From positions 339,648 to 403,647 of the forward strand of contig JALHOL010000004.1 in NCBI GenBank assembly GCA_022843025.1: a DNA stretch of 64,000 nucleotides, written 5' to 3'. How positions within the stretch are numbered: the stretch's first letter is position 1; every line of letters begins with the position of its first letter. Positions 55,975-64,000 of the stretch are shown here, piece by piece. The translations under genes were made by a program, and so were the position numbers. The stretch comes from Paracoccaceae bacterium (GTDB taxonomy: Bacteria > Pseudomonadota > Alphaproteobacteria > Rhodobacterales > Rhodobacteraceae). The notes beneath the pieces were generated by a model, which saw only the letters and a list, made by a program, of their open reading frames with translations, had not been told where the DNA came from and did not search any database.

Positions 55975-56877
55975 CTATCGGTTCGGCACGTTGCTTTGCG
56001 CAGAGCGGATGAAGTTCAGCGCGGGCGGGCTGAGCGGGGCACCGCGCCGCCAGGCAAGACCCACCTGCACGGTGGGCAGGTCGCCCGACACATCGCGAAT
56101 CTCGATCCGGTCGCCTTCCAGTGACCATGGCCGGTAGACAAGGCTGGGCAGGATCGCGAGCCCCGCCCCGGTGGCGACAAGGGAGCGGACCGCTTCGACT
56201 GATCGGGTACGGAAGGCGACCTCGGGCTTCACTGGCAGGGCGGCTGTCAGGCGGCGGGTGCTTTCCTCGATCTCGTCCACCATAAGCTGGATCATCGGCT
56301 GGCCGGCCAACTCCTCCAGCGCGATCGCCTCTTGCTGCGCCAGTGGGTGGCCGAGCGGCAGCCAGAGCCGATAGGGCGATACCAGCAGTGTTTCGACATG
56401 CAGCGCCATCCGGTCCTTGACCGAGGATGTCAGCAGAACAGCGACGTCCAGTTCACCACCGATCAACAGATGTTGCAGGTAGTCGCCGTTATCTTCGATC
56501 ACGTTCAGATCGACTTGCGGAAAGGCGCGGCGAAAGCGGGAAAGGATGTCGGACAGCACATATCCCGCCACCAGCGATGTGACGCCCAGGGACAACCGCC
56601 CCGTGGCGGTTTCGGCCTCATCGCGAAACGCCGTGCGGGCGGTGGCGACATCGGCCAGAATCTGGCGCGCATGGCGCAAGAAGGCGCTGCCCTTGTGCGT
56701 GATCAGCAAACCCCGCGCCTGCCGGTCGAACAGGGCAACGCCCAGATCATCCTCAAGCGCACGGACAGCCTCGGTCACCGAGGATTGCGAGATGGAAAGC
56801 GCACGGGCGGCACCCGACACACTGCCCGCCTCGGCAGCGGCGACGAAGAACTGAAGCTGGCGGAGCGTGAAGGCCAT
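55975..56877 (-). CDS. LysR-family transcriptional regulator
   Basis: 300 residues; N-terminal winged helix FTLRQLQFFVAAAEAGSVSGAARALSISQSSVTEAVRALEDDLGVALFDR, then a co-inducer domain (SLGVTSLVAGYVLSDILSRFRRAFPQVDLNVIED). Start MAFTLRQL at 56877. It lies upstream of, and in the same direction as, the polyamine operon, its likely target. Confidence 0.88.
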   Translation of the reverse strand: MAFTLRQLQFFVAAAEAGSVSGAARALSISQSSVTEAVRALEDDLGVALFDRQARGLLITHKGSAFLRHARQILADVATARTAFRDEAETATGRLSLGVTSLVAGYVLSDILSRFRRAFPQVDLNVIEDNGDYLQHLLIGGELDVAVLLTSSVKDRMALHVETLLVSPYRLWLPLGHPLAQQEAIALEELAGQPMIQLMVDEIEESTRRLTAALPVKPEVAFRTRSVEAVRSLVATGAGLAILPSLVYRPWSLEGDRIEIRDVSGDLPTVQVGLAWRRGAPLSPPALNFIRSAQSNVPNR

Positions 56878-56956
56878 GGCGTTCCGTCTGTGGCAGGCGC
56901 CGGGGGGTTCACACCCCGTCAGCCATTGGTTCCTGAACCGGTGGCGAACACAATGG

Positions 56957-57415
56957 CTAACCCCCGTGGGATGTTTGAACAGAGAAGAAGGCCGGGTCAG
57001 ACAGAAGGGCAGGATGGTGCCGGGCGACCAGGGCGGTATAGGCGGCCAGACGCGCCGGGGTGAAGTGCCCGGTATCGGCCAGAAGATTGACGGTGCCGGG
57101 AACGCTGCCGTCTTCGGCAAGCACTGGCAGGTTGGCGGCGGACCCAAGACCCATGGAGGTGATCAGCGCGTGGTCGAAAAAGACCGTGGCGAATTCGGCG
57201 GGGGTATTGGCGACAAAGGGCTGTGCCCCGGTGATGCAGAGGTCGTACCACCCATCCCGTTCCAGCGGTTTCGTGCCATGGGCCGGGTATTCCACCGGAT
57301 GTGAGGTATGCACGCGGCGAAACAGGCCCTGCGCCAGATCATGGGTCGTGATCGTGAACAGCCGCGTGCCAAGCGCGGTGCAATCCTGTTCAAGGGCGAG
57401 AAAGGCAGCTGACAT
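56957..57415 (-). CDS. GAF-domain protein
   Basis: 152 residues: LEQDCTALGTRLFTITTHDLAQGLFRRVHTSHPVEYPAHGTKPL ... FFDHALITSMGLGSAANLPVLAEDGSVPGTVNLLADTGHFT, a stand-alone GAF fold that could bind a small ligand. No catalytic motif. Start MSAAFLALEQD at 57415 (or 57424). Confidence 0.72.
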   Translation of the reverse strand: MSAAFLALEQDCTALGTRLFTITTHDLAQGLFRRVHTSHPVEYPAHGTKPLERDGWYDLCITGAQPFVANTPAEFATVFFDHALITSMGLGSAANLPVLAEDGSVPGTVNLLADTGHFTPARLAAYTALVARHHPALLSDPAFFSVQTSHGG

Positions 57416-57448
57416 GGGAATCATATCGCCATGCGCTGGGGGCGCTGT

Positions 57449-58504
57449 CTAGCCATCGCGCAGACGGGCGGCGAGAAGGGCAATCAGATCAGACCGAGTC
57501 ACCAGCCCGATCAGGCGACCGTCCTCTGTGATGGGAACAGCTTGCGGATGCCCCTCTGCCAGATGATCCAAAACCTCGGCCACCGTGGCATCGGGGGGCA
57601 ACGAGGGAGCCGCTGTCGCAAGATCGGCCGCAGTCAATGCCGGATCGATCAACCCAAGGAGAGCGGATTGATCCACCAGCCCCAGATAGCGGCCTGCGGC
57701 ATCGGTCAGCGGCAGCGTCTTGAACCGGTGCTGGCGGAACAGATGGCCCAGTTCGGATAACGCCGTATCTGCGCGCGCCGTGACAAGGTGGCGCGACATG
57801 ATGTCTTTGGCGGTCAAGTCGCCCAGATGGCGGGTGGCAGCGTCGGAATCCGCAAGGAGGCGGGCCAGATCGCCCACGCCGATATTCGGGGCCAAGCGCA
57901 GCCTGTCCAGCAGCGCCGCCAGATCCCGTGGAGCGGGGCCGGGTTTGTGATCGGGCGCAGGAGGTTGGCGAAAGGGATAGACGCGCCCGGTGACGCGGTT
58001 CCACAGGATGCCAGCCGCGACCAGCGCGACGGTGCCTGCAAGAACGGGCGAAAGGGCAAAGACAGGCCCCGGAAAATCCGGCGCGCGTGACGCCAGCACC
58101 GTGGCAAGCGCAACCGCACCCGCCGGGGGATGAAAGGCGCGAAGCGCCGCCATGGCCAGAATGGCGAGCAGGGTGGCAAGCGGGGCAGCAATGACCGGAT
58201 CATCGGTTATTGTCAGCACCGCAAGGGCCGACAGTGCCGCCACGCCATTGCCGACGACCGCAGACCAAGGCTGTGCCAGCGGGCTGTTGGGAACGACAAA
58301 GACCAGGAAGGCCGTGGCGCCAAAAGGGGCGATCAGAAGGAATTGCCCCGTCGCCATGCCGGGTGCGGCAAGGTGAAGGATCGCCTCGCACATCAGCAGG
58401 CCAACCGCCGCCCCACCGCCCGCGCGCAGGGCATCACCCCAGCGCGGGGCCGTCATGGCGGGGCCGAAGGGGCGCAGGAATTTCAGGCGGGTACCGGGCA
58501 TCAT
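57449..58504 (-). CDS. HPP-family membrane protein with CBS pair
   Basis: 351 residues. Four membrane segments (about 20-170) contain the HPP family motif FHPPAGAVALATVL and PLAQPWSAVVGNGVAAL. After a linker come two CBS domains (DIMSRHLVTARADTALSEL ... RFKTLPLTDAAGRYLGLVDQ; PDATVAEVLDHLAEG ... AVPITEDGRLIGLVTRSDLI) that likely bind an adenine nucleotide and gate the membrane part. HPP proteins are implicated in nitrite transport in chloroplasts and cyanobacteria; substrate here unknown. Confidence 0.85.
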   Translation of the reverse strand: MMPGTRLKFLRPFGPAMTAPRWGDALRAGGGAAVGLLMCEAILHLAAPGMATGQFLLIAPFGATAFLVFVVPNSPLAQPWSAVVGNGVAALSALAVLTITDDPVIAAPLATLLAILAMAALRAFHPPAGAVALATVLASRAPDFPGPVFALSPVLAGTVALVAAGILWNRVTGRVYPFRQPPAPDHKPGPAPRDLAALLDRLRLAPNIGVGDLARLLADSDAATRHLGDLTAKDIMSRHLVTARADTALSELGHLFRQHRFKTLPLTDAAGRYLGLVDQSALLGLIDPALTAADLATAAPSLPPDATVAEVLDHLAEGHPQAVPITEDGRLIGLVTRSDLIALLAARLRDG

Positions 58505-58574
58505 GGATCGCAGCCTGAAGGGTTTTGCCCGCCAACAACAGGGCAGAACGGACCTTTGCCCCGCTGCAACCGAC

Positions 58575-59591
58575 CTAGCCGCGCATCATGGCCAGCCGGA
58601 TCAGCGCGCGTTCCATCACCGCCATGCCCGGCGCGCGGGAGGAGGAGCGCAGCGTCAGGTCGGTTTCCAGCAGATGGGCAATCGCCTCTTCCAGACGCGG
58701 CATAGACCAGCTTTGCGCCTGACGGATCAGCGCGTCCCGGGATTTGAAAGGGATGCCGCGCATCCGCCCGATGGCCGCCGCCGCGCCGCCGGGTTCGCTG
58801 ACGGCCATATGCAGCGCCCGGAAGTGCCGCATCGTCTGAATGCACAGGGTGACGGGCAGGGTGCCCTGCCCCTCAAGGCGCCGAAGCAGGGGGCCGATCT
58901 CTTGCGCCTTGCGATCGGCCACCACGGCGATCAGCTCATCAACCTCGGCCTCGATCGTGGCGGGGGCGAGCGCGGCAATCTCGGCCGGGGTCAGGGGCGT
59001 GCTGTCGCCGTGCTTGTAGAGCGCGATCTTTTCCAGGGTCTGCCGGAAATCGCCCGGATCGAGCGCGCGGCCCAGCGACATCAGGTCGGTCAGCGCCTCG
59101 CGGTCGATGGCGGCAAGGCCCGCGCGTTTCAGCGCATCCTCGATTTCCTCACGCGAGGGCGGATCGTCATAAAGGCCGATGCAATAGGCGGCGGGGTGCT
59201 TTTCAAACAGCGTCTTCAGCGCGGATTTGCCCGTCAGGCCGCCCGCGGTGACGATGATCTGCGCGTCGCCCGGCTTCCATTCCGCCAGCGCGGTGGTGAT
59301 GGTGGGGGTCAGGCCATCGGCGGCCTCTTCGACAAAGGCCACGCGGGGGCCGGGGAAGAAGCCCTGCGATTTGATGGCATCCAGAAGCAGTGCGCCATCT
59401 TTGCGCAGATCGGCGGCGGGGATGCGGGTCAGCCGCATTTCGGATTCGCCATCCGGGCCGATCAGCGCGGCGATCACCTCTTGCCGCTTCAGCGCGACTC
59501 GCATCGAATCGGCGCCAAAGATCAGCAGCCCCGCCTTGCCCGGATCGGGGCGCGAGAAGTAGCGCGTCGCCTCAACCCCCTTGAGGATCAT
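58575..59591 (-). CDS. holA: DNA polymerase III subunit delta
   Basis: 338 residues of the HolA family: LLIFGADSMRVALKRQEVI start, AFVEEAADGLTPTITTALAEWKPGDAQIIVTAG (AAA-like core without a P-loop) and the C-terminal collar LRHFRALHMAVSEPGG. Delta opens the sliding clamp in the clamp loader. Its start overlaps the lptE stop by 4 bases, the usual lptE-holA order in alphaproteobacteria. Confidence 0.88.
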   Translation of the reverse strand: MILKGVEATRYFSRPDPGKAGLLIFGADSMRVALKRQEVIAALIGPDGESEMRLTRIPAADLRKDGALLLDAIKSQGFFPGPRVAFVEEAADGLTPTITTALAEWKPGDAQIIVTAGGLTGKSALKTLFEKHPAAYCIGLYDDPPSREEIEDALKRAGLAAIDREALTDLMSLGRALDPGDFRQTLEKIALYKHGDSTPLTPAEIAALAPATIEAEVDELIAVVADRKAQEIGPLLRRLEGQGTLPVTLCIQTMRHFRALHMAVSEPGGAAAAIGRMRGIPFKSRDALIRQAQSWSMPRLEEAIAHLLETDLTLRSSSRAPGMAVMERALIRLAMMRG

Positions 59592-60100
59592 TGCGCCAGC
59601 GTGGGGGCGACGGCGAGCAGGCGGGTCATCACCTGATCAGCCAGCATCACCGAAAGACGGCGCGCGGCGTCATCCTCGGCGGCAAGTCCCGCAACCGTGG
59701 TGCCGGTGGCGGACCATGAGGTGAAGCCGTTCACCTCACCCCCGGCCACGCGGGCACCGGTGGTGCGGCTGGTCAGCGACCAGGTGGCCGTGCCGCGCAG
59801 GGTATAACGGGTGGTTTCATTCGCCGCGGTGATGCCGCCCGACTGGCGGGTGGCGGAAATGGCATAGCCAAGGTCATAGGCTGCAGCTTCGGCCCGGCCA
59901 AGGCGCGTTTCCAGACGGGCGACGAAATCGAAATCGGATTTGGTCACCGGTGCCTGCACCGCCACCCGCCCGCGCAGCGCGCCGGCCCCGCCCTCTGGCC
60001 CATATGTAGGCGTGAACCCGCAGGCTGCAAGCGGCAGGGCGGCAAGGCCGATCAGGAACAGGCGGCGGCCAGACGACGACCTTGGTTCAGACAACGACAT
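59588..60100 (-). CDS. lptE: LPS-assembly lipoprotein LptE
   Basis: 170 residues with a lipoprotein signal: [23 protein letters not shown], in which LAAC is the lipobox and GFTPxYG the LptE start in this group. LptE plugs the LptD barrel and helps insert LPS into the outer leaflet. Between leuS (overlap 14 bases) and holA, as is standard. Confidence 0.85.
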   Translation of the reverse strand: MSLSEPRSSSGRRLFLIGLAALPLAACGFTPTYGPEGGAGALRGRVAVQAPVTKSDFDFVARLETRLGRAEAAAYDLGYAISATRQSGGITAANETTRYTLRGTATWSLTSRTTGARVAGGEVNGFTSWSATGTTVAGLAAEDDAARRLSVMLADQVMTRLLAVAPTLAQ

Positions 60101-62642
60101 TGATGATGCGCCCCGGGACGACGATGATCTTCTTCACCGGCTGCCCGGCAAGGAACTTGATCACAGCATCATCCGCCAGCGCGATCTTTTCAACCTCAGA
60201 CGCGGGCATGTCCTTGGGAACGGTGATTTCCGCCCGCCGCTTGCCGTTGATCTGGATGGGCAGGGTGACCGAATCGTCCACCAGCAGGGCCGGGTCGGCC
60301 TTGGGCCATGCGGATTGCGTCACCAGCCCTGCCCCGCCCAACATCGACCAAACCTCTTCGGCCAGATGCGGCGTCATCGGTTGCATCAGTTGGGACAGCG
60401 TCAGCATGGCTTCGCGCCGCGCAGCCGATCCGGCCTGCGAGCGCTGCAAGGTGTTGGTGAATTCGTACAGTTTGGCGATGGCCTTGTTGAAGGCGAATCC
60501 TTCGATACCCTTGGTCACCTCATCCACGGCGCGGGCGGTGGCGCGGGCAAGGGCGGTGTCTTCCTCCGGGTTCGCCGGGGCGTTGCCCTGTGCGATGTCA
60601 TCGGCAATCCGCCACACGCGGTTCAGGTGTTTATAGGCGGCCTCGGCCCCCGATGCCGTCCATTCCACATCGCGTTCGGGTGGGCTGTCCGACATCACGA
60701 ACCAGCGCGCTGTATCGGCCCCGAATTGCGCGATGATATTCATCGGATCGACGACGTTCTTCTTGGATTTCGACATCTTGGCCGAAGGGATCACCTCCAC
60801 CGCCGTGCCATCCTTCAGCGTCGCCCCGGAGTCGGAGCGGATGATGTCTTCGGGCAGGTGATAGACGGGGCGGCCATTGGCATCCCGCGTCAGGTAAATC
60901 TCGTGCGTCACCATGCCTTGGGTGAACAGCGCGTTGAAGGGTTCCACCGCCTTTTGCGGCAGATGCCCGGTCTTGTGCATCGCGCGGGCGAAGAAGCGGG
61001 AATAGAGCAGGTGCAGGATCGCGTGTTCGATGCCGCCGATATATTGATCGACATTCATCCAATAGGCCGCATCTTCGGCATCTGTAGGCGTGGCTGCGTG
61101 CGGGCTGGTGAAGCGCGCATAATACCAGGACGAATCGACAAAGGTATCCATCGTGTCCGTCTCGCGCCGCGCAGCAGCGCCGCATTTCGGGCAGGTGCAG
61201 GTGCGCCAGGTGGGATGGCGGTCCAGCGGGTTGCCGGGGATATCAAAGGTCACATCGTCGGGCAGGGTGACGGGCAGGTTTGCCTTTGCTTCCGGCACCA
61301 CGCCGCAGGTGGCGCAGTGGATGACCGGGATGGGGCAGCCCCAATAGCGTTGGCGGGAAATGCCCCAGTCGCGCAGGCGGAACTTGGTGACGCCTTTGCC
61401 GTAGCCATGGGTTTCGGCATGGGCAATGGCGGCAGCGATGGCCGCTTCGCCGGTTTGCACCGTTTCCCCGGCGAAACCGCGGACATAGGTCACGCGTTCG
61501 GATTTCATCGGCACAAAAGCCTCGGCCAGCGGGGCGTCAGCGGCCCCTTCGGCCACGAAAACTGCATCGATGGGCAGGCCGTATTTGGTGGCGAAGTCGA
61601 AATCGCGCTGATCATGCGCCGGGCAGCCAAAGATGGCCCCGGTGCCGTAATCCATAAGGATGAAATTGGCGATCCAGACCGGCAATTCCCATGACGGATC
61701 AAGCGGATGCTTCACCCGGATGCCCGTGTCATAGCCGATTTTTTCCGCTGTCTCGATCTCTTCCGCCGAGGTGCCACCCTTGCGGCATTGCGCGACAAAG
61801 GCCGCTACGGCCGGATCACCTTCCAGCGCCTTGGCCAGCGGGTGATCGGCGCTGATGGCGGCAAAGGATGCGCCCATCAGCGTGTCGGGGCGGGTGGTAT
61901 AGACCTCTAGCTTATCAAACCCGGCAGGCGCACCCACGGTGTCAAAGGCAAACTGCAAGCCGCGCGATTTGCCGATCCAGTTCGCCTGCATCAGGCGCAC
62001 CTTTTCGGGCCAGTCGGTCAACCCGTCCAGCGCGTTCAGCAGTTCTTCTGAGTAGTCAGAGATTTTGAAGAACCACTGCGTCAGCTCGCGCCGTTCCACC
62101 GCCGCGCCGGACCGCCAGCCCTTGCCGTCGATCACCTGCTCGTTCGCCAGAACGGTCATGTCGACCGGGTCCCAGTTCACCACGGCGTTCTTGCGGTAGA
62201 TCAGGCCCGCTTCCATCATGTCGATGAACATGGCCTGCTGCTGGCCGTAGTATTCCGGGTCGCAGGTGGCAAATTCGCGCGACCAGTCGATCGACAGGCC
62301 CAGCGGCTTCATCTGCGCCTTCATGTCGGCGATATTGCCATAGGTCCAGGTCTTGGGGTGGCCGCCGCGTTCCATCGCGGCGTTTTCCGCAGGCATCCCA
62401 AAGGCATCCCAGCCCATCGGGTGCAGGACGGAATACCCCGCCGCCGCCTTTTGCCGGGCCACCACATCGCCCATCGTGTAGTTGCGCACATGGCCCATGT
62501 GGATGCGCCCAGACGGATAGGGGAACATCTCAAGCACATAGTATTTCGGCTTAGCCGGATCGCGCCGCGCCGTGAAGGCCCCGGCCTGATCCCAGGCGGA
62601 TTGCCATTTCGGTTCGGTCACAGCGGGTTCGTAGCGCGACAT
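60087..62642 (-). CDS. leuS: Leucyl-tRNA synthetase
   Basis: 851 residues, class I aminoacyl-tRNA synthetase. HIGH motif in [20 protein letters not shown] (about 40-59), editing (CP1) domain with [12 protein letters not shown], and KMSKSKKN (about 620). Charges tRNA-Leu. Start at 62642 ([14 protein letters not shown]). Confidence 0.96.
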   Translation of the reverse strand: MSRYEPAVTEPKWQSAWDQAGAFTARRDPAKPKYYVLEMFPYPSGRIHMGHVRNYTMGDVVARQKAAAGYSVLHPMGWDAFGMPAENAAMERGGHPKTWTYGNIADMKAQMKPLGLSIDWSREFATCDPEYYGQQQAMFIDMMEAGLIYRKNAVVNWDPVDMTVLANEQVIDGKGWRSGAAVERRELTQWFFKISDYSEELLNALDGLTDWPEKVRLMQANWIGKSRGLQFAFDTVGAPAGFDKLEVYTTRPDTLMGASFAAISADHPLAKALEGDPAVAAFVAQCRKGGTSAEEIETAEKIGYDTGIRVKHPLDPSWELPVWIANFILMDYGTGAIFGCPAHDQRDFDFATKYGLPIDAVFVAEGAADAPLAEAFVPMKSERVTYVRGFAGETVQTGEAAIAAAIAHAETHGYGKGVTKFRLRDWGISRQRYWGCPIPVIHCATCGVVPEAKANLPVTLPDDVTFDIPGNPLDRHPTWRTCTCPKCGAAARRETDTMDTFVDSSWYYARFTSPHAATPTDAEDAAYWMNVDQYIGGIEHAILHLLYSRFFARAMHKTGHLPQKAVEPFNALFTQGMVTHEIYLTRDANGRPVYHLPEDIIRSDSGATLKDGTAVEVIPSAKMSKSKKNVVDPMNIIAQFGADTARWFVMSDSPPERDVEWTASGAEAAYKHLNRVWRIADDIAQGNAPANPEEDTALARATARAVDEVTKGIEGFAFNKAIAKLYEFTNTLQRSQAGSAARREAMLTLSQLMQPMTPHLAEEVWSMLGGAGLVTQSAWPKADPALLVDDSVTLPIQINGKRRAEITVPKDMPASEVEKIALADDAVIKFLAGQPVKKIIVVPGRIINVVV

Positions 62643-62719
62643 TCTTTGTCCCCAAGCATTCGGATGCGCGCGTTATACAAGGCGCTCGGCCAAGGTCCAG
62701 TGATCGCGGGTAAAACCCC

Positions 62720-63277
62720 TTAGAGGTTGGCGTCCTGAATGCGCAACTGCCGCGCGCGGGTCAGGATCGCATCCTCGATGGCGCGCACGGTGCCCGGATC
62801 AACCGCGCCACCACCCGAAGATTGCAGTGCCACCTTCAGGCTGCGCGCATCCAGCGCCGGGTCTTGCACATAGATCGTCGCCCGATAGGCGCGGCCACCG
62901 CCCGGAGGGGTGCCGAAGCCGGTCACGATCACGCCCGTAAAGGGATCCACCGATTCGATGGGGAGGAAATTCAGCACGTCCTGCGCCGCGACCCAGAGGT
63001 ATTTGTTCACCTCGACCGTCGTGTTCGGATCGGCACCGTTGCGGAACAGATCAAGGATGGACGACCGGTTCGTCTGTTCGCCCGATGCGCGTTCCAGCGC
63101 CGCGCGCTGTGCCAGCGCCCGCTCGCGCCGGTCTGCTGTCGCCTCGGACGGGATGGACGGCTCGGCGTTGCGGCGGAACAATCCGCTGTCGCCGCTGGCG
63201 ATCCCGGTCCCGCAGGCCGATACAGAGATGAGCATGCCGCCAATCAGCGCGACCTGTGCCAAGCGATGCAGGTTCAT
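62720..63277 (-). CDS. DUF3576 lipoprotein
   Basis: 185 residues: MNLHRLAQVALIGGMLISVSACGTG with lipobox VSAC, then an outer-membrane-associated DUF3576 domain (VNKYLWVAAQDVLNFLPIESVDPFTGVIVTGFGTPPGGGRAYRATIYVQDPALDARSLKVALQ). The family is found next to leuS in many alphaproteobacteria; function unknown. The longer frame to 63469 is not coding. Confidence 0.85.
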   Translation of the reverse strand: MNLHRLAQVALIGGMLISVSACGTGIASGDSGLFRRNAEPSIPSEATADRRERALAQRAALERASGEQTNRSSILDLFRNGADPNTTVEVNKYLWVAAQDVLNFLPIESVDPFTGVIVTGFGTPPGGGRAYRATIYVQDPALDARSLKVALQSSGGGAVDPGTVRAIEDAILTRARQLRIQDANL

Positions 63278-63593
63278 CCAGTCCCCCGTTAGCCTTTGAT
63301 CGCTGTCTAGCCCACCGTTTCCGGCGTGCCAAGGCTTTTCCCCCATCCGCCGCTGCACTGCGTGCCTACACTGAGTGCGCTTGCGGAAAGCAGCCCATTG
63401 ATCCGGCAATCCGGCACCGCCCAAGGCCTTGTGCGGCGGGCAAATATGACTGTGGCAAGACTGCACCACGGATTTGAGGTTTAAGTTTCGTTAATGCTCC
63501 ATCGTTGCAATCTGGGGCCGTAAGATTGATTAACAGTCCATCCCCACCCCGGATTCCCCTGGGTTGGGTTCCTTAAGATAACGAGGGAAAACG

Positions 63594-64000
63594 ATGAAAA
63601 AGATTCTTCTTGCAACGACGATGCTCGTTGGTGGCGCATCGATCGCCGCAGCCGAAGTGAGCGTATCCGGTACCGCCCGTATGGGTGTGATCTCGAACTT
63701 CTCTGATGGTGTTGTGACCAACGGCGACGAGAGCGAACTGTCCTTCAGCTCGCGCGTTCGTGTGATCTTCACCCTGTCGGGCGAAACCGACTCGGGTCTG
63801 TCGTTCGGCGCTTCGATCCGCGCTGACAACGCTGCAGCTGGCAACCAGGGCGACGCTGGCGAAGTGTTCGTTTCGGGCGCATTCGGCAAGCTGTCGATGG
63901 GCGACGTTGATGGCGCTGCGCAAATGGCAACCGGCCACGTGGCTGGCGTTGGCCTGACCGGGATTGGCGACCTGAACGAGTCGACCTTCCTCGCCGCTGG
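63594..64000 (+). CDS. Rhodobacter-type porin, truncated by window edge
   Basis: The frame from ATG 63594 has no stop before the edge, so only the first 135 residues are seen. Signal peptide MKKILLATTMLVGGASIAAA, then beta strands typical of alphaproteobacterial porins: EVSVSGTARMGVISNF, ELSFSSRVRVIFTLSGETDSGLSFGASIRADN, and GEVFVSGAFGKLSMGDVDGAAQ. GAGGGA at 63583-63588 is the ribosome site. An outer-membrane trimeric channel for small solutes. Confidence 0.9.
   Translation, partial: MKKILLATTMLVGGASIAAAEVSVSGTARMGVISNFSDGVVTNGDESELSFSSRVRVIFTLSGETDSGLSFGASIRADNAAAGNQGDAGEVFVSGAFGKLSMGDVDGAAQMATGHVAGVGLTGIGDLNESTFLAA

Noticed and set aside
59940..61694. 584-residue plus-strand open frame
   Set aside because: Antisense to leuS, which has full HIGH and KMSKS motifs.
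63481..63494. CtrA-like box upstream of the porin (TTAA-N6-TTAA)
   Set aside because: CtrA boxes have seven bases between the half-sites; here there are six.

Overview
The window is a GC-rich, gene-dense alphaproteobacterial chromosome segment. Its gene content points to the Rhodobacterales (Rhodobacteraceae): a CcrM-type GANTC methylase, carboxynorspermidine-route polyamine genes, a DUF4170/WaaA-like/LpxK block, DUF2125, DUF3576, and a Rhodobacter-type porin beginning at the right edge. No plasmid or phage replication genes are seen; it reads as chromosome with one clear mobile insertion. The genus is not resolved.

Layout. 0-8.6 kb: end of a VOC protein, LysE exporter, gyrB, truncated hemoglobin, tRNA-Arg, a LacI-type regulator, a soluble MCP/Cache-like protein, mtaB and dapF. 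8.7-20.3 kb: tRNA-Lys, then a divergent carbohydrate locus. Leftward are an ABC ATPase, an AraM-like glycerol-1-phosphate dehydrogenase, an HxlB-like SIS isomerase, an SDR and an AraL-like HAD-IIA phosphatase. Rightward are a CUT1 binding protein, two permeases, a SorC regulator, an FGGY kinase and an EEP-family phosphodiesterase. 20.3-27.6 kb: spermidine synthesis pair, DUF6152/DUF6644 pair, a membrane-anchored winged-helix protein, small secreted proteins, rnhB and ccrM. 27.6-31.7 kb: a secreted triple-repeat protein behind a perfect palindrome, a TetR regulator, alkB and mutY. 31.7-44.6 kb: dciA-like, DsbA, CoA-transferase, lpxK/WaaA-like/DUF4170, a DEAD-box helicase with an expanded repeat tail, IMPase, PmbA, DUF2125, SDR and enoyl-CoA hydratase.

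44.8-48.86 kb is the most unusual part: a roughly 4.06-kb IS1595-family transposon with matching 32-bp terminal inverted repeats that has split a host HNH endonuclease gene. It carries a transposase with a divergent DUF6471 partner and a shared operator array, an NYN-domain protein, several small ORFs, an uncharacterised 280-residue protein, and at least two candidate structured RNAs: an 80-nt RNA with its own promoter and terminator, and a leader with two GAAA-capped hairpins before the NYN gene.

49.0-64.0 kb returns to core genes: a flavoprotein, a polyamine uptake operon (binding protein, ATPase, two permeases, aminobutyraldehyde dehydrogenase) behind a LysR gene, a GAF protein, HPP/CBS protein, holA-lptE-leuS, a DUF3576 lipoprotein and the start of a porin. 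All functions are assigned by reading motifs and order; no database search was possible.
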